A stretch of DNA of 64,000 nucleotides, taken from positions 1 through 64,000 of the forward strand of contig NZ_LQQA01000023.1 in assembly GCF_002101965.1 (NCBI RefSeq). The letters run 5' to 3'. The DNA is from Mycolicibacterium wolinskyi. Lineage in GTDB: Bacteria > Actinomycetota > Actinomycetes > Mycobacteriales > Mycobacteriaceae. Under the pieces are notes generated by a model that ran no database searches, was not told the origin of the DNA, and saw nothing but the letters and a program-made list of their open reading frames with translations. The translations under genes and the position numbers were made by a program. Below are positions 51,900 through 61,535 of the stretch, piece after piece (position 1 is the first letter of the stretch; each line of letters opens with the position of its first letter).

Positions 51900-52517
51900 T
51901 TACGGCAGGAGCCCGAGCGACATCGCGGTCGTGACCGCCGCGGTGCGGTCGGAGACGTCGAGCTTGTTGAACGCGCGCAGCAGATGGGTCTTCACCGTGG
52001 CCTCGCTGATGTGGAGTTCGCGGCCGATGTCGGCGTTGGTCTTGCCCTTCGCCACCAACGCGAGCACCTCTACCTCGCGCGTCGACAACGACGCGGGCGC
52101 GCGCATGAGGCCGAACAGTCGGCTCGCGACCGACGGTGCCAGCACGGTCTTGCCTGCGGCGGCGTCGCGCACCGCGGCCGCCAACTGTGCGCGTGAGGCG
52201 TCTTTGAGCAGATAGCCTGCCGCGCCGGCCTCGACGGCGCGCAGGATGTCGGCGTCGGATTCGTATGTGGTGAGGACGACGACGCGAGTCGACGCCGAGG
52301 AGGCCAGGATGCGTTCGGTCGCAGCGACCCCGTCGACACCGGGCATCCGCAGATCCATGAGAACCACGTCCGGGCGCAGGGATTCGGCCATCGTGATCGC
52401 TTCGGCGCCCGAAGCCGCCTCGCCGATGACCTCGAGATCGTCCTCGGCGTCGATCATGCCGCGCAGCCCTTCCCGGACCACCGGATGATCGTCGACCAGT
52501 AGCACTGTGGTCGTCAT
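51900..52517 (-). CDS. NarL/FixJ-type response regulator
   Basis: 205 residues from ATG 52517. Receiver with D9/D10, phospho-acceptor D55 (VVLMDLRMPG). C-terminal LuxR helix-turn-helix: LSTREVEVLALVAKGKTNADIGRELHISEATVKTHL. Overlaps the kinase stop by ATGA. Target genes unknown. Confidence 0.93.
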   Translation of the reverse strand: MTTTVLLVDDHPVVREGLRGMIDAEDDLEVIGEAASGAEAITMAESLRPDVVLMDLRMPGVDGVAATERILASSASTRVVVLTTYESDADILRAVEAGAAGYLLKDASRAQLAAAVRDAAAGKTVLAPSVASRLFGLMRAPASLSTREVEVLALVAKGKTNADIGRELHISEATVKTHLLRAFNKLDVSDRTAAVTTAMSLGLLP

Positions 52518-53677
52518 GCCGGAACCTCGATGTCGATGCGCACGCCGGCATGCGATGACACATCCACCGTGCCGCCCGCCTGGCCGACGCGCGCGCGGAT
52601 GCCCTGCAATCCGAAACCGTCCTGGTGGTCGTGGGGAAGCCCGATCCCGTTGTCCGACAACGTCAACCGCACCGAATCGGCCTCGGCACGCAGCGTCACC
52701 TCGACCGCGCTGGCGTGGGCGTGCTGACGGATGTTGGCCAGTGCCTCCTGTGCGGCCCGCAGCAGGACGACGTCGGTGGCCATGCCGAGCGCGGGCAGCT
52801 GCTCGTCGACGTGCACCGTCACCGGTATGCCGGTTTCGGCGGTCAGCCGCCGGCATTGCCTGCGGATCGCAGCGGGCAGCGAGTCGTCACCGAGGGCGGC
52901 CGGCGTGAGGTCGGCGACCATGATCCGGGCCTCGGCGAGGTTCTCGCGGGCCGTGGACTCGATGAGTTCGACGTGGTCGACGGCGGCGGCACGATCGGTT
53001 TCCAGCTCGACCTGCACGGCCTGTGCGAGCGCGACGATGCTGGTGAACCCTTGTGCGAGCGTGTCGTGGATCTCGCGGGACAGGCGCTCGCGTTCGGCGG
53101 CGGCGCCGGCCAGCCGGGACAACCGTGCGGATTCGGCACGGCTCGCGGCGAGTTCGGACACCACGTCCGCGAGCATCCTGCGCTGCTTCATCGAGGTCAT
53201 GATCACCGTGCCGATGACCGGTGCGCTCACCACGCCGATGGCGGTGATCGCAATGGCCAGTGGGAGATTGGGGGAGCGGATGTCACCGAGCAGCGTCAGT
53301 GACAACGGGACCAGATTCACGACGGTGGTGACGGCGAGCGCGGCCGCGAGCGGCAGCGTCGCGAAGAACAGCGGGTACAGCGCGGGTATCGCGGCGACCG
53401 CAACGGGCGACGCCCACATCGCGAGCACCCACAACGCCACCACGACGACGATGAAGAGGACTGTGCGCCAAGTGGTCTCGTCGCTGCGGATGATCTGGTC
53501 GCCGACGGCCGCGATGATCACCAGGATCGCCGCCAGCGCAGCCACGGCCAGCACCACATGGCCACCGAACCGGCCCTGCAGCAAGACCACCGCGACCATG
53601 GCGACGACCAGCAGGCCCGCGACATAGGCCTTCCACAGCCAATGCCACTCGCTACCGCGGGCCTTCGGCGCCGTCAT
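52514..53677 (-). CDS. NarL-partner sensor kinase (HisKA_3)
   Basis: 387 residues: about six N-terminal helices (20-165) without a long sensor loop, then the HisKA_3 dimerisation part ERERLSREIHDTLAQGF with the phosphorylated His, and the ATPase VRLTLSDNGIGLP with FGLQGIRARV. Its signal is likely a membrane or lipid change; this is inference. Paired with the regulator that follows. Confidence 0.92.
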   Translation of the reverse strand: MTAPKARGSEWHWLWKAYVAGLLVVAMVAVVLLQGRFGGHVVLAVAALAAILVIIAAVGDQIIRSDETTWRTVLFIVVVVALWVLAMWASPVAVAAIPALYPLFFATLPLAAALAVTTVVNLVPLSLTLLGDIRSPNLPLAIAITAIGVVSAPVIGTVIMTSMKQRRMLADVVSELAASRAESARLSRLAGAAAERERLSREIHDTLAQGFTSIVALAQAVQVELETDRAAAVDHVELIESTARENLAEARIMVADLTPAALGDDSLPAAIRRQCRRLTAETGIPVTVHVDEQLPALGMATDVVLLRAAQEALANIRQHAHASAVEVTLRAEADSVRLTLSDNGIGLPHDHQDGFGLQGIRARVGQAGGTVDVSSHAGVRIDIEVPA

Positions 53678-53694
53678 CCTGCCGATGCTAGCGC

Positions 53695-55179
53695 TCAGCT
53701 GTCCACCCAGTTGCCGTGAAAGCCGTGTGGCACTCGGACCGGGATGTGCACGGTGGCGACCGTCTGCAGCGTCTGCCCGTCGAGCAGAACCAGATCGCTG
53801 CGGTCCGAGGCGCGGTCGTAGACGAACCCCATCAGCACGCCGTCATTCTCGGCGGCATCAGGGCTTGACGGGACGAAAACGAACTCGCCCGGTTCGCGCC
53901 CCGGCCCGAACGACACGGGTTCGCTGGCGCCGGTGGCCAGGTCGTGGCGCAGAATCGTCTCGGGCGCAGTGATTCCCGGTGCCTGCGGGGCATAGCCGAC
54001 GGCGTAGCCGAACCGATGCCGAAGACCGACGCGGCGTTCGTCGACGCGGGGGAACTCCTGGGCCGTGTCGTCGAGCCGCTCCTCGCGAACCGTGCCGGCC
54101 GTGAGGTCCACGGTCCACCGGTCGAGCGTGCGGGCATTGGTGAACTGTTCCTCGGGGGCGAACACCGACTCGTGGCGCACCACGTCGAGCACGATCCGCT
54201 CACCTTCCGGCCCGGATTCGTCATAGGAGTTCAGCGGGTGGAACACGTAGCAGGGATTCACCTCGAACCACCGGATGTCGGCTGCCGTACCGGCCCTGGG
54301 CAATACACCGACGCGGGCCTGCCGCTCGGGGGCCCAGCGGTACGGAAACGCGCCGAGCGCCGAGGTGCCACCGTTTTCGGAGCCCCGGATGACGGCGCGC
54401 ACCACGAAATCGGGAGCGGCGTGGCGGGCGGCGAACCGGCTGAGCCACCGGGCAGCGGCCTTGGCCGGCCGGGTGGTCATCTGACCGGAGAAGTCAAGGG
54501 CCACCGGCAGGTCGTAGAGCACGACGTAGTGCTCGGTCAGCGAGAAGTCGTGCATCATCGTCTGCGCACGCAGCGGGATGTCGACGGCCCGGCGCACCTT
54601 GCCGTCCACATCGGTGACGGTGTACTGCACCAGGTTGCCGCGCATGGGGTGGTAGGACACCGCGTGCAGCTCACCGGTCTTCGGGTCGCGTTTGGGATGG
54701 GCGGTATAACCCGCCATCAACGTTCCGCAGAAGTCCGAACCCCCAACGGTTTCCAGCTCGTCGTCGAGTTCGTAGGGCCGGACACCGGCCTCGGTGAGGG
54801 CCAGCGTGCGACCCGCATGCCCGATGACGTTGGTGTTGGCCGCGAAGTCGAAACCGGCGCGCCGCGCTCCGCCGGGCCAACGCTCGCCGAGCGCGCGGGC
54901 CACGTCGGCCGAACGTACCCAGCGGTTGCGATACCACTGCGCCTTGCCGTCACGCAGCCGAAGCCCGTGCACCATCCCGTCACCGAGAAACAGGTGATAG
55001 CGCGCCGGGTCGGGATCGCCCACCGCATTGGGGCCGTTGCGAAGGTAACGCCCGTCGAGATAGTCGGGAATCGTGCCGGTGACGGCCAAGTCCAGGGCAG
55101 TCGTTTCCTGGTGGACCGGTGCGTAGTTACCGGCGAGATAGAGGTTCTCGGATTCTCGTGCCGACAGTGTCGTGGTCAT
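53695..55179 (-). CDS. Carotenoid oxygenase (RPE65/lignostilbene family)
   Basis: 494 residues. The family markers are RYLRNGPNA near the start, FLGDGMVHGLRLRDG with one iron His, MMHDFSLTEHYVVLYD with another, YVFHPLNSYDE and the C-terminal HGFHGNW. Four His should hold one Fe(II) for oxidative cleavage of a carotenoid or stilbene double bond. Substrate unknown. ATG 55179; 91 bp upstream is the end of pruC. Confidence 0.93.
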   Translation of the reverse strand: MTTTLSARESENLYLAGNYAPVHQETTALDLAVTGTIPDYLDGRYLRNGPNAVGDPDPARYHLFLGDGMVHGLRLRDGKAQWYRNRWVRSADVARALGERWPGGARRAGFDFAANTNVIGHAGRTLALTEAGVRPYELDDELETVGGSDFCGTLMAGYTAHPKRDPKTGELHAVSYHPMRGNLVQYTVTDVDGKVRRAVDIPLRAQTMMHDFSLTEHYVVLYDLPVALDFSGQMTTRPAKAAARWLSRFAARHAAPDFVVRAVIRGSENGGTSALGAFPYRWAPERQARVGVLPRAGTAADIRWFEVNPCYVFHPLNSYDESGPEGERIVLDVVRHESVFAPEEQFTNARTLDRWTVDLTAGTVREERLDDTAQEFPRVDERRVGLRHRFGYAVGYAPQAPGITAPETILRHDLATGASEPVSFGPGREPGEFVFVPSSPDAAENDGVLMGFVYDRASDRSDLVLLDGQTLQTVATVHIPVRVPHGFHGNWVDS

Positions 55180-55270
55180 GCGTTCATCGTCTGCGCCGCT
55201 GCGCGACGACCGCGACGACCTGGTGGCTGATCGTCGTGTCAGTCGAACGGTTGACAGGGTTCGGCGGGTC

Positions 55271-56848
55271 TCACGCCGTCGCCCGCAAGCTCAGCGAAAG
55301 TAGCAGCCGCACATCGGGATCGGTCAACGGCGTGCCCAACAGCTGCTCGAGGCGGCGGACCCGATAGCGGACGGTGTTGGGGTGAACGTGCAGCCACTGC
55401 GCGGCCGCGGCGATGTCGCCGAAACTGTCCAGATACGCGCGCAGGGTCTCGGCGAGCACGGGTTCGTCGGCTCGCAGCGCGCGCACCCGTGGATCGATCA
55501 GCCGGTCGTCGGCGGCGATCGCGGTGACGATTTCGTCGAGCAGCACGGTGGTGCGCGCCTCGGCCAGCGACGTGACCTGGCCGATCGCACCGGGGTGGCG
55601 TTCGGCGCTGTCCAGCACGCGGTCCACCTCGGCACGGGCGGCGGCCGCACCGGCGAGACCGGTCACGGGTGCGGCGATGACGGCGTGCACTTCGAGTCCG
55701 AGCTCGGTGCGTAGCGCGGCGACGGTCCCGCGGATCCACGAGGTCACCGCGGCCGGTTTTCCGGTGCTGGGGAACAGTACGTAGACCCGCGTGCGAACCG
55801 ATGCCACCTGGGCGTCGTGACGAAAAGCGCTGGCGCTCAACGAGAGTACGTCGGCCAGGCGGGCGCTCGCCGAACCGCCGTCGAAGCCGATCAGCGCCGC
55901 CCGGCCGTCGACGGGAATGCCGAGTTCACGGGCGACGAACCCGATGTCGACGGGATCGTCATCATCTCGCAGCCCGAGCAACTCCTGCACCCGGAGCGCG
56001 TGAGTCGACGGGGTGGCGGCCAACCGGGCCATGATGCGTGCGGCGAGCACGGCCGCGCCGCGCAGGACGTCGTCGGCGTCCTCGGCCAGCGGGCGGCTGC
56101 CCTGCTGAACCCAGATCGTGCCGGCGAACGCCGGTGCTCGGCGCTCGTCGGCGGCCGGCTGGAAGATGCCGATCGCCAACCGCGGCCGCAACCCCAACTC
56201 GGGCCGCTCCGCGACACGCACGACCTCGGGCTTGGCGCGCAGCGCGTCGAAGATGCCCCACTGGGCTATCCACGCGAGGTGTTCCGACGGGCCAGCCCGG
56301 CCCAGGATCGACAGTCGCCGTAGTTCGTCGGCCTCGTCGTTGGATGCCGAATACGCCAGCACGTGCGACTGCGCGTCTTCGATGCTCACCATGCCGTGCG
56401 TGCGGTCGGCGATCGACTGGGCCAGCCCGAACAGGTCGGTTCCGGAATCGTGCAGCGCGCGGTCACCGTGATGGTCGAAGACGTGGTTGACGAGCCGGTA
56501 GAGGCGCTCCCAGCGCGCCCGCGGGTCCACGGCAACCACCGCCGTGCCCGCGGCCGCCGCGCGGGCAACCACGGCCGGTGACGGCTCTTTGATGAAGATC
56601 GCCGCCGGCGCTCGCCGCGCGGTCTGATGGTCGACCCAATTCAGCGCGTCGTTCTCCGGAATGCCGAGCAGGAAGAACAGATCGGCCGATCCTGCGGCGG
56701 GCGCCAGGCCGAGCCGCACGTCGTCGGAGTCGATGAGCGCCGCCGACGCCACCGCCAGATCGAGCCCGCGCGGGGCCTGCACGAGCTGGACCAGCGTGGC
56801 ATCCAGCGCCAACAGCAGTTGGCCGAGGCTGACACCGGTGGCCCGCAT
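55271..56848 (-). CDS. pruC: PruC, PucR-type activator of proline catabolism
   Basis: 525 residues from ATG 56848. A PucR N-terminal region is followed by the central GGDEF-like part and the C-terminal helix-turn-helix GDIAAAAQWLHVHPNTVRYRVRRLEQLLG. It is divergent from pruA; in M. tuberculosis the neighbour Rv1186c activates pruAB. A TAGAAT box overlaps a TTG at 56857, arguing for the ATG as the (leaderless) start. Confidence 0.88.
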   Translation of the reverse strand: MRATGVSLGQLLLALDATLVQLVQAPRGLDLAVASAALIDSDDVRLGLAPAAGSADLFFLLGIPENDALNWVDHQTARRAPAAIFIKEPSPAVVARAAAAGTAVVAVDPRARWERLYRLVNHVFDHHGDRALHDSGTDLFGLAQSIADRTHGMVSIEDAQSHVLAYSASNDEADELRRLSILGRAGPSEHLAWIAQWGIFDALRAKPEVVRVAERPELGLRPRLAIGIFQPAADERRAPAFAGTIWVQQGSRPLAEDADDVLRGAAVLAARIMARLAATPSTHALRVQELLGLRDDDDPVDIGFVARELGIPVDGRAALIGFDGGSASARLADVLSLSASAFRHDAQVASVRTRVYVLFPSTGKPAAVTSWIRGTVAALRTELGLEVHAVIAAPVTGLAGAAAARAEVDRVLDSAERHPGAIGQVTSLAEARTTVLLDEIVTAIAADDRLIDPRVRALRADEPVLAETLRAYLDSFGDIAAAAQWLHVHPNTVRYRVRRLEQLLGTPLTDPDVRLLLSLSLRATA

Positions 56849-56849
56849 G

Positions 56850-56888
56850 TTGTCCAATTCTACCGACGGACATCGATACTGTTGTCCG
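56850..56888. promoter_or_regulatory. Candidate PruC operator with three TTGTCC half-sites
   Basis: TTGTCC appears at 56850-56855 and 56882-56887, and its inverse is CGGACA at 56867-56872. CGGACA-n10-TGTCCG (56867-56888) is a perfect inverted repeat centred between the divergent pruC and pruA promoters. Confidence 0.5.
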
Positions 56889-56931
56889 ATCGAACAAGAG
56901 TTACCTGGATCACGTCGGGGATTCTTAGGGT

Positions 56932-58560
56932 ATGGATGCCATCACCGACGTGCCTTTGCCGGCGAACGAGCCGGTCCACAACTACGCCCCGGGCTCGGGT
57001 GAGCGCACCCGGCTCACCGCGGCCCTGTCCGAACTCCAAGATGCACCGATCGACCTGCCGCACGTCATCGGCGGTGACCACCGGATGGGCGGCGGCGCTC
57101 GCATCGACGTCGTCCAGCCCCACCGTCATTCGGCTCGCCTCGGCACCTTGACCAACGCCGAGCACGCCGACGCGTCGGCGGCCATCGATGCCGCGCTCGC
57201 CGCCAAGCACGAGTGGGCCGCGCTACCCTTCGATGAGCGTGCCGCGGTGTTCCTGCGCGCCGCCGATCTCCTGTCGGGCCCGTGGCGGGAGAAGATCGCC
57301 GCGGCCACGATGCTCGGGCAGTCCAAAACCGCTTACCAGGCCGAGATCGACGCGCCATGCGAGCTGATCGACTTCTGGCGTTTCAACGTCGCATTCGCCC
57401 GTCAGATCCTGGCCCAGCAGCCGATCAGCAGCCCAGGCGTCTGGAACCGCACCGACCACCGGCCGCTGGAGGGTTTCGTCTACGCGATCACGCCGTTCAA
57501 CTTCACCGCGATCGCCGGCAACCTGCCCACCGCACCCGCGCTCATGGGCAACACCGTCGTGTGGAAGCCGTCTCCCACCCAGACCTTCGCGGCCTACCTG
57601 ACCATGCAGCTGCTGGAGGCCGCGGGACTGCCACCCGGTGTGATCAACCTGCTCACCGGCGACGGGATCGCGGTTTCCGAAGTTGCCCTTGCCGATCCGC
57701 GCCTCACCGGCATCCACTTCACCGGTTCGACCGCGACGTTCCAGCGCCTGTGGCGCGAGGTCGGTGCCAACATCGACCGCTACCACACCTATCCGCGGCT
57801 CGTGGGGGAGACCGGTGGCAAGGACTTCGTGCTGGCCCACGCGTCGGCGCAGCCGGATGTGTTGCGTACGGCGCTGATCCGCGGCGCGTTCGACTACCAG
57901 GGCCAGAAGTGCTCAGCAGCCTCACGCGCGTTCATCCCGCGGTCGGTGTGGCACGAGATGGGCGACGACTTCCTCTCGGCCACATCGGAACTGACGTACG
58001 GCGATGTCACCGACCTGACCAACTACGGCGGCGCGGTGATCGACGAGCGGGCGTTCGCCAAGAACGTCAAGGCAATCGAGCGGGCGAAGAGCGCGGCCGG
58101 GGTCACAATCGCGGCAGGCGGCGAATATGACGACAGCGAAGGATATTTCGTACGACCTACCGTGCTGTTGTCCGACGATCCCACCGACGACGCGTTCTGC
58201 ACCGAATACTTCGGACCCATCCTGGCCGTCCATGTCTATCCCGACTCCGACTACGACAAGATTCTCGACGTCGTCGACACCGGGGCACGCTACGGGCTCA
58301 CCGGCGCGGTGATCGCCGACGACCGCCACGCCGTCCTGCAGGCGCAGGATCGGTTGCGTTATGCCGCAGGCAATTTCTACATCAACGACAAGCCCACCGG
58401 TGCCGTCGTCGGCCAACAGCCGTTCGGTGGCTCGCGGGCATCCGGCACCAACGACAAAGCGGGCTCGGCACTCAACCTGTTGCGCTGGACCTCGGCGCGG
58501 TCGATCAAGGAGACCTTCGTGCCGCCGACCAACCACACCTACCCCCACATGGAGGCCTGA
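56932..58560 (+). CDS. pruA: PruA, 1-pyrroline-5-carboxylate dehydrogenase
   Basis: 542 residues, aldehyde dehydrogenase fold. Catalytic Cys is C327 (YQGQKCSAASR); the Glu segment is RLVGETGGKDFVLAHA; YAITPFNFTAIAGNL and FTGSTATFQRLW are cofactor contacts. Oxidises P5C/glutamate semialdehyde to glutamate with NAD+. One base separates it from the pruB gene. Matches Rv1187. Confidence 0.95.
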   Translation: MDAITDVPLPANEPVHNYAPGSGERTRLTAALSELQDAPIDLPHVIGGDHRMGGGARIDVVQPHRHSARLGTLTNAEHADASAAIDAALAAKHEWAALPFDERAAVFLRAADLLSGPWREKIAAATMLGQSKTAYQAEIDAPCELIDFWRFNVAFARQILAQQPISSPGVWNRTDHRPLEGFVYAITPFNFTAIAGNLPTAPALMGNTVVWKPSPTQTFAAYLTMQLLEAAGLPPGVINLLTGDGIAVSEVALADPRLTGIHFTGSTATFQRLWREVGANIDRYHTYPRLVGETGGKDFVLAHASAQPDVLRTALIRGAFDYQGQKCSAASRAFIPRSVWHEMGDDFLSATSELTYGDVTDLTNYGGAVIDERAFAKNVKAIERAKSAAGVTIAAGGEYDDSEGYFVRPTVLLSDDPTDDAFCTEYFGPILAVHVYPDSDYDKILDVVDTGARYGLTGAVIADDRHAVLQAQDRLRYAAGNFYINDKPTGAVVGQQPFGGSRASGTNDKAGSALNLLRWTSARSIKETFVPPTNHTYPHMEA

Positions 58561-58561
58561 G

Positions 58562-59521
58562 ATGGGCGTCTTCGATCGCGTCGCGCGACCGGCGATCTTG
58601 GCTGCGTCCCGCTCGCGGCGCCTGCGCCGGACCGCCGAACGGCTGCCGGTGACGCGTAAGGTGGTGGACCGGTTCGTCGCCGGCGAGACCATCCCCGATG
58701 CTCTCGACGCCGTTGCGGTGCTGCGTGGTTCGGGACGCCTCGTCACGATCGACTACCTCGGCGAGGACACCACGAGCAGCGAGGATGCCGAGCAGACGGT
58801 CCGTGCCTACCTGGCGTTGCTCGACGGACTGCAGCGGCGGGCCGAAACCGTGACGCCGGTCCGCCCGCTGGAGGTGTCGCTCAAGCTGTCGGCGCTCGGT
58901 CAGGCACTGCCGCGCGACGGCGAGAAGATCGCGCTGGAGAATGCGCACACCATCTGCGCCAAGGCGCGCGACGTCGGCGCGTGGGTGACCGTCGACGCCG
59001 AGGATCACTCCACGACCGATTCCACACTGTCGATCGTGCGGGACCTGCGTACCGAGTTCGACTGGCTGGGAACCGTTCTGCAGGCCTATCTCAAGCGCAC
59101 ACAGGCAGATTGCGAGGAGTTCGCCGCCGCGGGTGCCCGCATTCGCCTGTGCAAGGGCGCCTACGACGAGCCCGCCTCGGTGGCTTACCGCGACGGCGAC
59201 GAGGTCACCGACTCCTACCTGCGGTGCCTGAAGACGCTCATGGGCGGCCGCGGTTATCCGATGGTGGCCTCGCACGATCCGGTGATCATCGACGCAGTGC
59301 CAGGCCTGGCCCGCGAGTTCGGCCGTGGGGTGGACGATTTCGAATACCAGATGCTCTACAACATCCGCGATGCCGAGCAGCGGCGGTTGGCCGATGCGGG
59401 CAACCACGTACGGGTGTATGTGCCGTTCGGGTACGAGTGGTACGGCTACTTCGTGCGCCGGCTCGCCGAACGCCCGGCCAACCTCACGTTCTTCCTGCGT
59501 GCGTTGGCCGAGCGCGGCTGA
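58562..59521 (+). CDS. pruB: PruB, monofunctional proline dehydrogenase
   Basis: 319 residues, FAD TIM barrel. Signature lines are EVSLKLSALGQAL, VTVDAEDHSTTDSTL, YLKRTQADCEE, RLCKGAYDEPASVAY and the C-terminal RVYVPFGYEWYGYFVRRLAE. It oxidises proline to P5C, passed to PruA. ATG one base after pruA. Matches Rv1188. Confidence 0.94.
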   Translation: MGVFDRVARPAILAASRSRRLRRTAERLPVTRKVVDRFVAGETIPDALDAVAVLRGSGRLVTIDYLGEDTTSSEDAEQTVRAYLALLDGLQRRAETVTPVRPLEVSLKLSALGQALPRDGEKIALENAHTICAKARDVGAWVTVDAEDHSTTDSTLSIVRDLRTEFDWLGTVLQAYLKRTQADCEEFAAAGARIRLCKGAYDEPASVAYRDGDEVTDSYLRCLKTLMGGRGYPMVASHDPVIIDAVPGLAREFGRGVDDFEYQMLYNIRDAEQRRLADAGNHVRVYVPFGYEWYGYFVRRLAERPANLTFFLRALAERG

Positions 59522-59557
59522 AAGGGTCTGCCCCCGAACACGATCCGCGTGCGCTCG

Positions 59558-60094
59558 TCAGCTCCGGTGAAGTAAGAACATCGCCCACGCCGCGATACTC
59601 TGCGCGTCGGTGATACCGCCGTCGCGAATCATGCGCTCGACCTCGGCCCGGGTGAACCACTCGCTGTGCATGTCCTGCTCTTCATGTTCGCGTTCGTGTT
59701 CGCCTTCGGTGAGGCCCGTCGCCAGGAACACCCAACCCCGCTGGCTGCTCATACCCGGCGCGACGTCGAGTTGGCCGAGCCGCACCACACTGGCCGCACG
59801 CAGCCCCGTCTCCTCGCGAAGCTCACGCTCAGCCAGTTCGGCCGGTTCGAGGTGCTGCTGTTCGGGTGCGGTGCCCTGCGGGAACTCCCAGCGCCGCAGT
59901 CCCAGCGGATACCGGAACTGCTCGACAAGGTGAAATCGGTCACCATCACACGGAATCACGAGTGCACAGGTCGGTTTGTCCACCACCGCGTAGACCCCGG
60001 TGCTGCCGTCGGGGCGCACGATGTCGTCCTCACGCAGCGTCAACCAGTTGTTCCGGTACACCTCACGCGTAGAGACCTGCCGGATTACTCCCAT
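59558..60094 (-). CDS. Nudix hydrolase (ADP-ribose pyrophosphatase-like)
   Basis: 178 residues from ATG 60094. The Nudix box is LAERELREETGLRAASV with upstream GTAPEQQHLEP; the ADPRase-type N-terminal RYPLGLRRWEFPQG precedes it. Substrate could be ADP-ribose or a nucleotide sugar. GATAAT lies six bases upstream of the ATG, so leaderless. Overlapping divergent promoters with fadD36. Confidence 0.88.
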   Translation of the reverse strand: MGVIRQVSTREVYRNNWLTLREDDIVRPDGSTGVYAVVDKPTCALVIPCDGDRFHLVEQFRYPLGLRRWEFPQGTAPEQQHLEPAELAERELREETGLRAASVVRLGQLDVAPGMSSQRGWVFLATGLTEGEHEREHEEQDMHSEWFTRAEVERMIRDGGITDAQSIAAWAMFLLHRS

Positions 60095-60128
60095 CGTTCC
60101 ATTATCCCGGCGGAGTAGCCTCACATGC
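60095..60128. promoter_or_regulatory. 34-bp divergent promoter (Nudix / fadD36)
   Basis: GATAAT (60106-60101, minus) lies six bases from the Nudix ATG and TAGCCT (60116-60121, plus) seven bases from the fadD36 GTG. Both messages look leaderless and the two promoters must exclude or share polymerase. Confidence 0.45.
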
Positions 60129-61535
60129 GTGTTGCTGGCCTCCTTGAACCCCGCGGCAATCGCTGCCGGCGCCGATATCGGCGATGCGATCCGCATCGAC
60201 GGTGCGGTGCTGAGCCGCAGCGATATCGTCGGCGCCGCCACGTCGGTCGCCGAACGGGTTGCCGCCGCCCGACGGGTCGCCGTCCTGGCGACACCGAGCG
60301 CGACCACCGTGCTGGCGATCACCGGATGCTTGATCGCCGGTGTGCCCGTCGTGCCGGTACCCGCCGACGTGGGAGCGACCGAACGGCGTCACATCCTGAC
60401 GGACTCGGGCGCCCAAGCCTGGCTGGGGGAGCGGCCCGAGGAAACAGAAGGGCTGCCGCACATTCCGGTCCGGCTGCACGCACGGTCCTGGCACCGCTAT
60501 CAGGAGCCGGCGCCGGATGCGACTGCGATCATCATGTACACCTCGGGCACCACCGGACCGCCCAAAGGGGTGCCCATCAGCCGGCGGGCGATCGCCGCGG
60601 ACATCGACGCGCTGGCCACGGCCTGGCAGTGGACGGCCGACGACACCTTGGTGCACGGGCTGCCCCTCTTCCACGTCCACGGTCTGGTGCTGGGGCTGCT
60701 CGGCTCACTGCGGATCGGAAACCGCTTCATACACACCGGAAAACCCTCACCCGCCGCCTATGCCGAGGCGCAGGGCTCGCTGTATTTCGGTGTGCCGACC
60801 GTCTGGTCGCGTGTGGTCAACGACCTCGACGCGGCGCTGGCCCTGTCCTCGGCACGTCTGCTCGTGTCGGGCAGCGCGCCGCTGCCGGTGCCGGTGTTCG
60901 AGCAATTGACCAAGCTCACCGGCAAGCCTCCGGTGGAACGCTATGGCAGCACCGAGTCGCTCATCACCTTGAGCACGTTCGTCGACGGTGAGCGCAGGCC
61001 GGGTTGGGTCGGACTGCCGGTGGCCGGCGTCCAGACGCGCCTGGTCGACGACGACGGAGCTCCGGTGCCACACGACGGGGAAACCATTGGGCGGCTGCAG
61101 ATCAAGGGGCCGATGGTGTTCGACGGCTACCTCAATCGGCCCGACGCCACCGACGAGGCATTCGACGTCGACGGGTGGTACCGCACGGGCGATGTCGCGG
61201 TGATCGACGGGGACGGCATGCACCGCATCGTCGGCCGGGAGTCGGTCGATCTGATCAAATCCGGTGGTTACCGCATCGGAGCCGGGGAGATCGAAACGGT
61301 GCTGCTCGGCCATCCCGGTGTCACCGAGGCCGCTGTCGTCGGCGTGGCCGACGATGATCTCGGCCAGCGCATCGTCGCGTTCGTCGTCGGCGATGCCGAA
61401 CCGGCCGCCCTGATCGACTATGTCGCACAGCAACTTTCAGTGCACAAGCGGCCGCGTGAAGTGCGGCTCGTGGACGCCTTGCCCCGCAATGCGATGGGCA
61501 AGGTGCTGAAAAAGGAGCTCGCGCAATGGGGTTGA
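60129..61535 (+). CDS. fadD36: FadD36 acyl-CoA synthetase
   Basis: 468 residues from GTG 60129 (MLLASLNP), near the 473 of M. tuberculosis. AMP-binding motif IIMYTSGTTGPPKGVP, YGSTES, WYRTGDVAVID, and Lys near the end NAMGKVLKKELAQWG. It activates a fatty acid to acyl-CoA via acyl-AMP; chain length unknown. Its end overlaps the VOC gene by ten bases. Matches Rv1193. Confidence 0.92.
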   Translation: MLLASLNPAAIAAGADIGDAIRIDGAVLSRSDIVGAATSVAERVAAARRVAVLATPSATTVLAITGCLIAGVPVVPVPADVGATERRHILTDSGAQAWLGERPEETEGLPHIPVRLHARSWHRYQEPAPDATAIIMYTSGTTGPPKGVPISRRAIAADIDALATAWQWTADDTLVHGLPLFHVHGLVLGLLGSLRIGNRFIHTGKPSPAAYAEAQGSLYFGVPTVWSRVVNDLDAALALSSARLLVSGSAPLPVPVFEQLTKLTGKPPVERYGSTESLITLSTFVDGERRPGWVGLPVAGVQTRLVDDDGAPVPHDGETIGRLQIKGPMVFDGYLNRPDATDEAFDVDGWYRTGDVAVIDGDGMHRIVGRESVDLIKSGGYRIGAGEIETVLLGHPGVTEAAVVGVADDDLGQRIVAFVVGDAEPAALIDYVAQQLSVHKRPREVRLVDALPRNAMGKVLKKELAQWG

